A DNA stretch of 62,079 bases from Imperialibacter sp. EC-SDR9 (GTDB lineage Bacteria; Bacteroidota; Bacteroidia; Cytophagales; Cyclobacteriaceae). A model generated the notes under the pieces. That model saw nothing but the letters and a program-made list of their open reading frames with translations. It was not told the origin of the DNA and did not search any database. The position numbers and the translations under genes were made by a program. Location of the stretch: assembly GCF_902498805.1 (NCBI RefSeq), contig NZ_LR701606.1, forward strand, positions 1 to 62,079, written 5' to 3'. This document shows positions 18,750 through 27,922 of this stretch, piece by piece (positions within the stretch are counted from its first letter, which is position 1; the number at the start of each line of letters is the position of its first letter).

Positions 18750-21700
18750 TTATTCTTTCAGTAATCGGAATTTTTTTTCGCCGTCGGTAAAATGGGCAAT
18801 TAAGATGTAAATGCCCGGTTCTAAAGTGGTAAGGTTAACTTCTGTACTCTTTGAAATAACATTCATTTCCTTTTGAAGCATTTTTTGTCCGCCCATGTTA
18901 AGGATAGTTACACCAAGTAGTCCCCTGTATCTGTCAGGATGCCCCAGAGTGACGAAATTACCAGCAGGATTGGGGTATAAGCTCCATGTGTCAAGGCTAT
19001 TTCCTGTGGCAGTCAGGGTGTTGTCGCTTTCTGTCTGAATCTTGAGGTCGTCGATGGACCAGCCCCAGCCATTGCTAAGCTGATCGGAGAAGAGTCTGAA
19101 TCGGAAGATTACAGTGTCACCTTGGTTAAACGTGTCGAGCAAATTAACAGAATGCTGCACGTACAGCCCTTCATTACCCTTGCCTTCGTTATCGTAAGTG
19201 CTCAGCCAGGCTGCGTTATAACTTGCGTCATACCCATCCTCAATGGGCGTCCAGTTTGCTCCGTCTGTAGAGCCCTCCACTACAACAAAATCGTAGAATT
19301 CATCGTCTCCGAACACAGTTCCTGTTTCGCCGGTTTCAATAATGGCTATGTCACGGTACTTGAAGGTTGGGTTTTCGGCACTTATTACGATAGGAGTTAG
19401 CAGTTTGTAGACGTATGTAGTGTCTTCATCATAAGAATGCCTGGAGTGAATAGCCGACGACAAAAAACCAACCGGCGTTGCCACTGAAAAGCCATTGCCT
19501 GTAAAGTCGTTTGCCGCCAGAGGGTCATCAAAGGTGCTGGAATAGCTCAATGAGGGAGCCCTGAGATCCGACACCGCAGACTTCGAAATGGACACAAATT
19601 CTTTGCCTGATTTAAATGAGCGAAGAACCACCTCTATCTCACTTTCTCCATCAATGAAAAAATCAATACTTGTGTCTCCGGCAGTATTGGGGCCAAGCGT
19701 TTTGATTGCCTGATTATTTACGAGCACCTGAGTGCTGTCGTAAGTCGACCGTAGCTGAGCCTCCAGATTAACAAGGCCCGACGGCTTCACACCAAGCGAT
19801 TGGATAAAGGGAGCCATCGTAACCTGTGGAACATTGGAAAGCTGTGCTGTATAAATACCTCTTCCGTGAGTGGCTATCACCACCTGATCATCCACCACCT
19901 TCATTTCCCAAACTGAAACAGCTGGTAAACCAGCCAGACGTGTCCATGATTGGCCAGCGTCAGCACTTTCGAAAATGCCTATTTCTGTCCCTGCCCAGAT
20001 TACCGATGGGTCATTTGGCAGCACCAAAAGGGAATACACCGCTACGTCCGGAAAGCCCGCAACTCCATTGGCGCTACTTTCGAAGCCTGATTGATCCTGC
20101 CATGTTTGCCCCAAGTCTGTTGTTCTTACTACTTTAGGCAAACCAGCATATGAAAAAAGCACATAAGCTGTGCTGTCGTCCGCTGGGTGAGTAGCAATCC
20201 CCGTGATCACGCCTTTGAGCTGCGCATTGCCTGTGTAGTTGTTTACTTTTTTGAAAGTTTTTCCTCTGTCTGTGGATACTTGCAAGGTTTGATTGGAAGA
20301 CATAGCGCCTCCTGCCCAAACGATCATTGAGTTGGCCTGAGAGACTTCAACGTTGGTGAACGAACCTCTGTATGACCAATCTGTGTCCATTTGGCCCGAC
20401 ACCCACTTATCGCCAAAGTCGGTTGACCTGTAAACTCCGTTTGTGCCAACACAGAAAAGTACTTCAGGCACAGATTTGGAGTTTCCCAGCCTTGAGAAAA
20501 AGGGGAAGTCAGTCTCTGTGTCGTCCTGAGGCAAACCGGAGACGGCAGGGATCCAGCTGCCAGGGGCGCCAAAGTTGGAAGACTTAAAAAAAGTATTGAA
20601 CTGAGCAGACCCTATTACCTGCGCAGCATTTCCGTAGTTCCAGACTGCATCGAAGCCGTCGCCACCAATCACCCGTGTGTAGCTCGCATTGCCGCCAGGT
20701 GAGGTACCCTCCTGAGAGATGTTGGTCGAGTTATCCTGAAGGCCTCCAATATATTGGTCTACGCCTGGTCGTTTATCCACTCCGTAAAATTGCCCTGTAA
20801 CCATGCCCGTTCCCGAAAATGTCCAATCTCCATTGGCGGTACCCGGGTCTTTGCTTACGGTCGAATGATAAACGCCACCATCGTTACTCGAAATTATTCT
20901 GAATGTAGAGTCCGAGGTGGAAATTGTGCCTGCTGTCAATGAATGGTGGTCGACATGGATGGAGGAAGTAGGGTTAATGACACTCCCCCCTGAAAATTCG
21001 GTATGTTCTCCATAACCATCGGCCACAATAGTTACCTGCTTTTTGAGCTTGCTTATGCTTGAAAATGTGATATTCAACTTTGAGTCCGGAAGGCTCTTGG
21101 GACTCCAGGCGCCTCCGCTAGCCAGCACCGGCCAAAGGTTGAGTTCCATCTGGTACTCATGACCACCATTTTTTGCAATCTCAGCATCTACTGTCGTCGA
21201 ATAATCGACAAGATGAACAAAGAGGTACTCCCTGCTGTGCGTGCTACCGTCTCCTTCGGTGTTGGCTCCAATCAGTGTGAATTCCCCATCTTCCTGCTGG
21301 TCCCGAAATGAAGCCATCAGCTGCCTGTTATTGGTAACGTCCCAAACCTGAAAAGGGACTTCCACATAGTCTTTGTACAGGTACTGGGCTGCTGGCACTC
21401 CTGCACCCTGCTTGTTCACAGTGAATCTGGCTGCAAGCTGGTTGATGCCTGGCCCGAATCTTATTTCCACATCCACCAGTTCCTCAGCGGCAACGTCCCC
21501 GATTTCCAGCCCGGGTAAGTTGTTGCCGTTGAACGGCGTGAAATCGATAAACGATGAGGCACCAGTTTTTTCGAACGTCTCAACAGACTTGATGAGGGAA
21601 GGAGCGGAAGAGTCGATAGTGAATTTGAAGATGTTGACACCTGCCACGTAAACGACATTGTCGAGAAAGGGATGGAACATGATGGCGTTGTCGTAGTCGC

Positions 21701-22826
21701 CCTGCTCAAGAAAGTCAAAGTTGTTTTCGTCCTTCTCGGAAACATAAGCCCAGCTAGTTCCACCATCTTCGCTGATGAAAAGATCGGCACCTGCCTCTCC
21801 GCTCAGGCTTCCTTCGGCTGAGGCTGCTACTTTTAGCGGACTTTTTGCTGACACAGCCAATTCAATTCTTCCCGAGGACTTAAGGTTGGATGATGTGGCT
21901 GACCAGGTAGCACCTGCATCCGTAGATTTTAAAACATCTACCGCCCGCACGGCCGCATACTGCACCGAAAAATCGCCAGGTGCCGCTATTACCTGCTGAA
22001 CGGGCTCATCGGAGGTGTACACCTTCGTCCATGTAGTTCCGCCGTCAGTGCTTCTGAAGATACCGGAAGTGGCTGTATTGAATGTGTTGGTTGATGTATT
22101 AGCACAGGCTATTACCAGGTTGGGGTTGTTTGGATCAACAATGATCCTGTTGACCACCCGGAACGAATTGTCAGCAACTGTTGAAGTTAACTGCACCCAG
22201 CTGGATCCACCGTCGGTCGACTTAAAAATGCCGGCGCCGCCGATGCCATCGAGGTTCCCAAAGCCTTCGCCCGTACCGGCATAAATAATTGCCGGACTGG
22301 TGGCGCAAACCGCCAGCGTAGCCGCAGCCAGGTTGGGCAAGTCTGGCGTCATATTTGTCCAGCTGGCGCCACTGTCTGTAGTTTTCCAGACACCCCCACC
22401 GGCAGACCCAGCCAGCCAGGTGTTGCCCGTGGCATCGTTTGGCATGACAACAAGTGCCCTTGTTCTGCCGGGTATGTTTCCAGGCCCCCTGGACTTCCAG
22501 TCCAGCACTGTCCCCAAAGTTCTGAAATTGGCCATTCTTGCCGTCGACCTTTCCAGCTCCTTTAGCTTATAATTAAAATCATATTCGGGGCCAGGCTTGC
22601 CGTCAGGTGTTCGCAACAGTCGGTGGAATTCAGCAAATCTGGAATAGCCATCCTGTTTTTCTTCACCCTCCCCTTCCTCGCTGATTTTCTCCAACAATCT
22701 TTGGTGCTTGATACTAAGTTTGGGCTGAATTTTGTTTAAAACTGGCGCCTGCTGTTTTAAAAAGACGGCCACCGTAGCGACAAGGCAAAGGCCTGCGGTT
22801 AAAACTCTCTTCATTTGGATCCCCAT
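18750..22826 (-). CDS. Large secreted Asp-box/BNR beta-propeller protein with T9SS sorting domain
   Basis: A 1358-residue exported protein. Repeated Asp-box motifs of the S-x-D-x-G-x-x-W type occur in two blocks (about residues 125-370, e.g. KTTDSGASW, KSTDGGSSW, RSTDGGTTW; and about 780-1060, e.g. RSTDFGDKW, RTTDLGQTW), the pattern of sialidase/sortilin/VPS10-like beta-propellers. A beta-sandwich-like region (SYSSTFDDP to SIDDLKI) precedes a C-terminal type A sorting domain that begins at LYPNPAGN and ends KKFRLLKE. No sialidase catalytic set was recognised, so it may be an adhesin or binding protein. ATG at 22826 or 22814 (MKRVL). Follows the OmpA-like gene by 15 nt. Confidence 0.88.
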   Translation of the reverse strand: MGIQMKRVLTAGLCLVATVAVFLKQQAPVLNKIQPKLSIKHQRLLEKISEEGEGEEKQDGYSRFAEFHRLLRTPDGKPGPEYDFNYKLKELERSTARMANFRTLGTVLDWKSRGPGNIPGRTRALVVMPNDATGNTWLAGSAGGGVWKTTDSGASWTNMTPDLPNLAAATLAVCATSPAIIYAGTGEGFGNLDGIGGAGIFKSTDGGSSWVQLTSTVADNSFRVVNRIIVDPNNPNLVIACANTSTNTFNTATSGIFRSTDGGTTWTKVYTSDEPVQQVIAAPGDFSVQYAAVRAVDVLKSTDAGATWSATSSNLKSSGRIELAVSAKSPLKVAASAEGSLSGEAGADLFISEDGGTSWAYVSEKDENNFDFLEQGDYDNAIMFHPFLDNVVYVAGVNIFKFTIDSSAPSLIKSVETFEKTGASSFIDFTPFNGNNLPGLEIGDVAAEELVDVEIRFGPGINQLAARFTVNKQGAGVPAAQYLYKDYVEVPFQVWDVTNNRQLMASFRDQQEDGEFTLIGANTEGDGSTHSREYLFVHLVDYSTTVDAEIAKNGGHEYQMELNLWPVLASGGAWSPKSLPDSKLNITFSSISKLKKQVTIVADGYGEHTEFSGGSVINPTSSIHVDHHSLTAGTISTSDSTFRIISSNDGGVYHSTVSKDPGTANGDWTFSGTGMVTGQFYGVDKRPGVDQYIGGLQDNSTNISQEGTSPGGNASYTRVIGGDGFDAVWNYGNAAQVIGSAQFNTFFKSSNFGAPGSWIPAVSGLPQDDTETDFPFFSRLGNSKSVPEVLFCVGTNGVYRSTDFGDKWVSGQMDTDWSYRGSFTNVEVSQANSMIVWAGGAMSSNQTLQVSTDRGKTFKKVNNYTGNAQLKGVITGIATHPADDSTAYVLFSYAGLPKVVRTTDLGQTWQDQSGFESSANGVAGFPDVAVYSLLVLPNDPSVIWAGTEIGIFESADAGQSWTRLAGLPAVSVWEMKVVDDQVVIATHGRGIYTAQLSNVPQVTMAPFIQSLGVKPSGLVNLEAQLRSTYDSTQVLVNNQAIKTLGPNTAGDTSIDFFIDGESEIEVVLRSFKSGKEFVSISKSAVSDLRAPSLSYSSTFDDPLAANDFTGNGFSVATPVGFLSSAIHSRHSYDEDTTYVYKLLTPIVISAENPTFKYRDIAIIETGETGTVFGDDEFYDFVVVEGSTDGANWTPIEDGYDASYNAAWLSTYDNEGKGNEGLYVQHSVNLLDTFNQGDTVIFRFRLFSDQLSNGWGWSIDDLKIQTESDNTLTATGNSLDTWSLYPNPAGNFVTLGHPDRYRGLLGVTILNMGGQKMLQKEMNVISKSTEVNLTTLEPGIYILIAHFTDGEKKFRLLKE

Positions 22827-22841
22827 GTGCTGGTTAATGTG

Positions 22842-24770
22842 CTAAAGTATTCTGAACTCAATTCTTCTGTTAAGCTGCTTTCCTTCTTCCGTACTATTGT
22901 CAACTTTGGGTTTGGTTGATCCGTACCCTTTGTATTGAAGCCTTTCCTTTGGGATTCCCGCCTTGACTAAAAAATCATAAACCGATTTTGCCCTATTTGT
23001 CGACAGTTCCAAGTTGTGAGAAGTACTGCCCGTATTGTCAGTGTGCCCTTCTATTTCCATCCTTATCTGCTCGTTGTCTTTCAAAAACTTTATCACTTCG
23101 TCCAATTCTGTTTTAGACTTCTCTTTCAGCACATACTGGTCAACATCGAAAAATATATTCTTAAGTACCGACGTAGCTCCTGCTTTAATAGGCGTCAAAT
23201 AGATATCAAGGACTTCAGGCTCCCTTGACTTTTTCTCCAGATAGTTAAATGTAAGGTTTTCAAACAGATAGCCTTTGCGGGTAACGTAAATAGAATACTC
23301 CTTGCCCTCGGTAAGCACTACAAAGTACTTTCCATCCACCTTGTCGGAGGTCACTTTGTAGTTAAGCGACGCATCGTTGATGTCGAACATCTCAATGGAC
23401 GCTCCCAGTGGCTTTTTGGTCTCTATATCCATTACCCTGCCTGTGAGGAAATTACTTTTGTTTTGCACCCGAATTTCCTCAGGCACGTCAAATGTGTACA
23501 ATGAGCTTTGAAAATCCCGGTTATTCTCTATCACCTCATGAGAGTAATAGGCTTTGGTGCCGTCAGAGGTGATAACCAGCGATACCTGATCGTCTTTTGT
23601 ATTGATGGGGTAGCCAAGGTTCTTCGGCTGGGACCACTCAAGCCCATTTTTTTCACTCAGAAACAAGTCATACTTACCAAGCCCCTTATGCCCTGACGAG
23701 GAGAAGTACAAAGACTGGCCGTTGACGTGAATAAAAGGCGACAGGTCGTCGCCTTCCGTGTTGATAACGGGGCCGAGGTTCACCGGCTCCATCCAGTTGT
23801 CACGAGCCGACAGGGTGCTGACCCAAATATCTCTTTTCCCCTGCCCTCCCCTTCGGTCGCTCACAAAATAGAGTGTGCGACCGTCAGCCGATAGCGATGG
23901 TTGCGACTCCCAGCCGGAAGAATTGATTGGCTGGCCAATATTCTGAGGCTTGCCCCATGTATCTCCTTCCTTTTGAACAAAATAAAGATCGCAGCTCCCA
24001 AACCCTCCAGGTGCCTGGCAGGAGGTGAAAATCAGCATACGACCATCAGCAGAAACCGAACTAGTGCCTTCGTTCCTGTGTGAGTTAATCAGATCGGAAA
24101 TGGGCTCTGGTTCCGACCAAACGCCTTCATCATTTTGCTCCGTTACATAAATATCCTCATCGTCGTTGGCAGTGTTACCTTTCCGAACAGTGAAGAAAAG
24201 CTGCTTCCCATCAGCTGTAACGGCCGGAAAGTACTGCATCACATACTTGTTGAGCGGAGCAGGCAGGGGCTCCGGATTGAACGGCAAGGGGTTGCTCATC
24301 AGGTCGAGCGCAAAATCAATATTCTTGATAAGATCCATCGCCAAGCCCTCTCTCCCTGCATTGTTTGGGTTGGTTTGAATATACCTTGATAGGTATTTCC
24401 TAGCCTCCTTATATTCGCCATTGTCGTAAATCATCAGGCCAAGGGCAAAGTAGGTGTCAAAATTTAGTTTATTAAGTGAGTCCACCGCCAGCGCTTCCCG
24501 GTACTGTGTCTCGGCAAGATCGTATCTCAGCAGCACCTTATAGGCTGAAGCAAGTCGCAGGTGAGCCTCTATAAATGAGGGATCACGCAACAAGGCACTT
24601 TGCAGTGATTCAATACCGCCGTTGAAGTCACGGCCTCTGATCTGCAGGGCCGATTGTTCGTAATATTTTATCGCCTTTTTATCTTCGGTGGTGTAAGTGG
24701 ACTGGGCGGCCAGGTCAGCTATGCCGAAGAATAATATCACCACCAAAAGAGAAGCAAATCGTATCATCAC
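22842..24770 (-). CDS. TPR-PD40-CRD-OmpA family envelope protein (PorE-like architecture)
   Basis: A 642-residue exported protein with signal peptide ending ADLAAQ. Domains in order: TPR helices (about 30-160), a PD40/WD40-like beta-propeller (about 175-410; repeats such as VTADGKQLFFT, VSADGRMLIFT, LSADGRTLYFV), a carboxypeptidase-like regulatory fold (about 445-525) and an OmpA peptidoglycan-binding domain (from about 535, IEGHTDNTGS and NRRIEFRIL). This is the architecture described for PorE of the type IX secretion apparatus, but many Bacteroidota paralogues share it. No Cys follows the signal, so it is not an obvious lipoprotein. It is first in a two-gene operon with a T9SS-sorted protein. 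Confidence 0.9.
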   Translation of the reverse strand: MMIRFASLLVVILFFGIADLAAQSTYTTEDKKAIKYYEQSALQIRGRDFNGGIESLQSALLRDPSFIEAHLRLASAYKVLLRYDLAETQYREALAVDSLNKLNFDTYFALGLMIYDNGEYKEARKYLSRYIQTNPNNAGREGLAMDLIKNIDFALDLMSNPLPFNPEPLPAPLNKYVMQYFPAVTADGKQLFFTVRKGNTANDDEDIYVTEQNDEGVWSEPEPISDLINSHRNEGTSSVSADGRMLIFTSCQAPGGFGSCDLYFVQKEGDTWGKPQNIGQPINSSGWESQPSLSADGRTLYFVSDRRGGQGKRDIWVSTLSARDNWMEPVNLGPVINTEGDDLSPFIHVNGQSLYFSSSGHKGLGKYDLFLSEKNGLEWSQPKNLGYPINTKDDQVSLVITSDGTKAYYSHEVIENNRDFQSSLYTFDVPEEIRVQNKSNFLTGRVMDIETKKPLGASIEMFDINDASLNYKVTSDKVDGKYFVVLTEGKEYSIYVTRKGYLFENLTFNYLEKKSREPEVLDIYLTPIKAGATSVLKNIFFDVDQYVLKEKSKTELDEVIKFLKDNEQIRMEIEGHTDNTGSTSHNLELSTNRAKSVYDFLVKAGIPKERLQYKGYGSTKPKVDNSTEEGKQLNRRIEFRIL

Positions 24771-24801
24771 ACTAAATTAGCTATTATCCTATTATAAAAA
24801 A

Positions 24802-24833
24802 TTGAATACATAACGGCAGAAGCCATAGATTTG
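24802..24833 (+). promoter_or_regulatory. Promoter of first MORN gene
   Basis: TTG (24802-24804), 21 nt, TAGATTTG (24826-24833), 24 nt before the ATG at 24858. Matches the Bacteroidota consensus in both elements. Confidence 0.6.
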
Positions 24834-24857
24834 TCTTCAACATCTATTTAAAGTATC

Positions 24858-25541
24858 ATGATCAAAAGCTTTATCATTCTCCTAATTGTGTTTCTTGGTG
24901 ATCAGGCCATTTCACCTGTAAAAGACTGCGAAGTACTTCTGGAAACTATTTCGGGCACTTACGATGGTGACTGTAAAAAAGGGCTGGCTGAGGGAACGGG
25001 TACTGCTAAAGGCATTGACACCTATATCGGTGAGTTCAAAAAAGGGCTGCCCGAAGGACAGGGGCGATACATTTGGAAGAATGGTGACTATTTCTCGGGA
25101 GACTTTGTAAAAGGTGTGAAAGAAGGCTATGGAGAAATGAAGATGAAAAGGGAAGGTCAAAAGGACAGCCTTCTTGCAGGATACTGGATCAAAGATATTT
25201 TCGTAGGAGCTTCAAATTTGCCCTACAGAGAATCGCACTCCAGCAATATCAAAAGTGTAATGATTGAAGAAATAACTGAGAACGGGTCGGAAATAATGAT
25301 TGTTTATGCCAGGAACAAGCAATCGGTAGTGGCAGACGGGCTGAGGTTGGTGAGTGATCAGGAGGTTAAGCCGTTGTCGGAATTTGAATACACCGTGCTG
25401 CGCAAGCTGGACTTTCCATTTACTGGTGCAAAACTAGACTTCCGCAGCCAGGCACCGGTTGGTTCTGCCATTTTAGAATACCATGTTGAATTCGACATAT
25501 TCAAAAAAGCGAGGTGGCTGATCACAATCGAGGTTTATTGA
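24858..25541 (+). CDS. Secreted MORN-repeat protein, copy 1
   Basis: A 227-residue protein with a short N-terminal signal (MIKSFIILLIVFLGDQAIS). Residues about 30-100 form three to four MORN repeats (TYIGEFKKGLPEGQGRYIW, DYFSGDFVKGVKEGYGEM). The C-terminal 110 residues are beta-rich and match no family I know. MORN repeats usually mediate membrane or protein contacts; no function can be assigned. The next gene is a clear paralogue with the same layout, including KDCEVL at the N-terminus and GYW near residue 108. Confidence 0.82.
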   Translation: MIKSFIILLIVFLGDQAISPVKDCEVLLETISGTYDGDCKKGLAEGTGTAKGIDTYIGEFKKGLPEGQGRYIWKNGDYFSGDFVKGVKEGYGEMKMKREGQKDSLLAGYWIKDIFVGASNLPYRESHSSNIKSVMIEEITENGSEIMIVYARNKQSVVADGLRLVSDQEVKPLSEFEYTVLRKLDFPFTGAKLDFRSQAPVGSAILEYHVEFDIFKKARWLITIEVY

Positions 25542-25715
25542 GACTATACTGAGCTTCTCCAAGCTCTTTCAACAAGCGTTTGTCCAAAAAAACTGAATTC
25601 TTTGCCTCCAGATTGACTTTTCATATAGATTTACTCCCCCTGTTTGGGTTATATTGTATCTTCCAGTAAGTGCTTTTGAAAAGCAACCTGTTGTAGCCTA
25701 AAACCTAAACTCAAT

Positions 25716-26402
25716 ATGAACACATTTTTTACACTACTTTTTGCCGGGTTGTTTCTTTTTTTAGGGCCGGACCCAACCATTCAGAAAGACTGCGAGGTAC
25801 TGATGGAAACGCTCGCCCTTGAGTACGATGGTGAATGCAAAAAAGGGCTTGCTCATGGTATTGGTAAGGCACTCGGTTCTCACACCTATGAGGGGAGCTT
25901 CAAGAAAGGCTACCCGGACGGCGTAGGCACTTACACCTGGTCGAATGGAAACCTTTATAAGGGTGAATTCAAAAATGGTCTCAAAGATGGTAAGGGTGAG
26001 CTCTATATCAGAAAACTTGGCGTGCCAGATAGCATCGTAACCGGCTACTGGGACAAAGACAAGTACGTTGGTGAGTACGTTTCTTCTTACACTGTGGGAC
26101 AAAAGCGGAATATTCTCAGAACAAGGTTTGTGCATATGGCCGACACCCCCAACCAGGTCGAAATACTAATTCAGCGAAACGGGCTACCGATTGGGGTTAG
26201 TCAGCTGCAAGCTTCGGCCGACAAGTCGCCTATGTTTGAAAGTAGCCAAACTATCGTGGCTTTTACCAAGGTGGTGTATCCGCTGACCAATGCCACTATT
26301 AATTTCTATGCGCCCAGCGCTTTCAACTCCTACCAGCTCGACTGCGAGCTAAACTTCGAAATTTACCGGGAAGGGCACTGGCGGATTTTTATACAGATAT
26401 AG
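25716..26402 (+). CDS. Secreted MORN-repeat protein, copy 2
   Basis: A 228-residue paralogue of the preceding gene: signal peptide, KDCEVLMETL, YDGECKKGL, then MORN repeats (TYEGSFKKGYPDGVGTYTW, LYKGEFKNGLKDGKGEL) and a beta-rich tail ending HWRIFIQI. The two copies are similar throughout, so they arose by tandem duplication, but have diverged well (roughly half the residues shared in the MORN part by eye). A 174-nt spacer separates them and no strong promoter is evident in it. Function unknown. Confidence 0.82.
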   Translation: MNTFFTLLFAGLFLFLGPDPTIQKDCEVLMETLALEYDGECKKGLAHGIGKALGSHTYEGSFKKGYPDGVGTYTWSNGNLYKGEFKNGLKDGKGELYIRKLGVPDSIVTGYWDKDKYVGEYVSSYTVGQKRNILRTRFVHMADTPNQVEILIQRNGLPIGVSQLQASADKSPMFESSQTIVAFTKVVYPLTNATINFYAPSAFNSYQLDCELNFEIYREGHWRIFIQI

Positions 26403-26414
26403 AGCATTCCTGAA

Positions 26415-27065
26415 TTAAGGAATATTCAGGTATTTGTGCACCTGAAGTGAAACCTGCCACTGCGGGTTGGCTTTGATGTAGTCAATGATCAGAGGTGTCA
26501 CCTTTTCCTGCTGTGACCATTCGGGCTGTAGAAACAGTCGGCAATTTTTGCCAACAAGGGCTTCGTACTTCTCGGCCCATTTAAAGTCTGACTTGTTGTA
26601 GACGATCACCTTAAGCTCATCTGCCGCCAAAGCTACTTCTGGAAGCGGCTCTTTGAATTTTTTCGGGGAAAAGCACACCCAGTCCCAACTTCCCGAAAGC
26701 GGATAGGCGCCAGACGTTTCGATATGGGTTCTGAATCCTTTGTCTTTAAGCTGACTGGTCAGTTCTTCGAGGTTGTACATCAGGGGCTCCCCACCAGTAA
26801 CAACAGCCACTCTTGCCGGAAACTGCAAAGCTTCCTTCACTATCCTGGCAACTTCTGTATCTGGATGAGCCGCCGCTTCCCAGCTCTCCTTTACATCGCA
26901 CCACACGCAGCCCACATCGCAACCACCAAGGCGAATGAAATAGGCAGCATGCCCCTGGAAAGCTCCTTCACCCTGTATGGTATAGAAAGCTTCCATTAAC
27001 GGAAGGGCTGTTTTTATTGAAGGCAATATGGTATCAGGCTGTTTCAAGAAGCATTTCGTAGGCAC
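26415..27065 (-). CDS. queE: 7-carboxy-7-deazaguanine synthase
   Basis: Radical SAM enzyme converting carboxy-tetrahydropterin to 7-carboxy-7-deazaguanine in queuosine biosynthesis. MEAFYTIQGEGAFQGHAAYFIRLGGC is diagnostic, and the cluster-binding motif is C-D-V-G-C-V-W-C (C-x3-C-x2-C). VTGGEPL and the SPK segment are also present. At 216 residues it is normal. The ATG at 27065 lies 32 nt inside the end of folD; a TTG at 27026 just after the folD stop would give MPSIKTALPLMEAF and is a credible alternative. Downstream of lepA-folD on the same strand. Confidence 0.93.
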   Translation of the reverse strand: MPTKCFLKQPDTILPSIKTALPLMEAFYTIQGEGAFQGHAAYFIRLGGCDVGCVWCDVKESWEAAAHPDTEVARIVKEALQFPARVAVVTGGEPLMYNLEELTSQLKDKGFRTHIETSGAYPLSGSWDWVCFSPKKFKEPLPEVALAADELKVIVYNKSDFKWAEKYEALVGKNCRLFLQPEWSQQEKVTPLIIDYIKANPQWQVSLQVHKYLNIP

Positions 27066-27912
27066 GAAGCGTGTTCATCAACAATGACGCAATGGTCATT
27101 GGCCCCACGCCTCCCGGCACTGGCGTAATATAAGACGCTTTTGGTGCCACGTTGTCATAGTCCACATCACCTACCAGCCTAAAGCCGGATTTCCTGGTAG
27201 GGTCGTCGATTCTCGTAGTTCCCACGTCTACCACCACCGCACCATCCTTCACCATGTCGGCAGTGACAAGGTGTGGTTTGCCTACGGCCACCAGCAGGAT
27301 GTCGGCATTTTTGGTGTATTGAGAAATGTTTTCGGTGTATTTGTGGCAAAGTGTTACTGTGGCTTGTCCCTGCTGGGTCATGAGTATGCCCAGCGGTGCT
27401 CCCACCAGCCTACTTGCACCTACCACCACACAATACTTTCCTTTGGTTTCAATCTTGTAGCGATTCAACAGCTCCATCACCCCAAAAGGAGTAGCAGGCA
27501 TTAGCAAAGGGGTTTGCGAACCTATACTTCCAAAGTTCTGGTTGGTAAACCCATCAACATCTTTCTCGGCCGAGATACTTTCAGTCACTTTTTCTACTGA
27601 AATATGCTCCGGCAAAGGCAACTGCACGATAAAACCATCGATGTCTGTATCGGCGTTAAATTGCTCTATATGCTTGATGAGCTTTTCCTCAGAGATGGTC
27701 TTGGCAAAGTGCATAAGCGTGAAGTCGAACCCAACTTCCTTACAAGCCTTGATCTTACCATTCACGTAGGTGTGGCTTGCCCCGTCATCACCAACAATAA
27801 TGATGGCCAAATGAGGTGCTCTCTTACCCTGAGCCACCAATTCGTTTACTTTGGCTGCAATCTCCTGCTTAATTTCTGCAGCTACCTTTTTACCATCAAG
27901 TATCTGAGGCAT
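27034..27912 (-). CDS. folD: Bifunctional methylene-THF dehydrogenase / methenyl-THF cyclohydrolase
   Basis: Interconverts methylene- and formyl-tetrahydrofolate for purine, fMet and thymidylate synthesis. The 292 residues contain the FolD signatures: S-YVNGKIKACKEVG with the catalytic Lys, DGFIVQLPLPEHI, KDVDGFTNQNFG, the Rossmann segment VVGASRLVGAPLG (consensus has GRS; here GAS), and TPVPGGVGPMTIASLL at the C-terminus. It is 10 nt downstream of lepA and overlaps queE by 32 nt, indicating translational coupling. Confidence 0.96.
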   Translation of the reverse strand: MPQILDGKKVAAEIKQEIAAKVNELVAQGKRAPHLAIIIVGDDGASHTYVNGKIKACKEVGFDFTLMHFAKTISEEKLIKHIEQFNADTDIDGFIVQLPLPEHISVEKVTESISAEKDVDGFTNQNFGSIGSQTPLLMPATPFGVMELLNRYKIETKGKYCVVVGASRLVGAPLGILMTQQGQATVTLCHKYTENISQYTKNADILLVAVGKPHLVTADMVKDGAVVVDVGTTRIDDPTRKSGFRLVGDVDYDNVAPKASYITPVPGGVGPMTIASLLMNTLRAYEMLLETA

Positions 27913-27922
27913 CTTTTATGGT

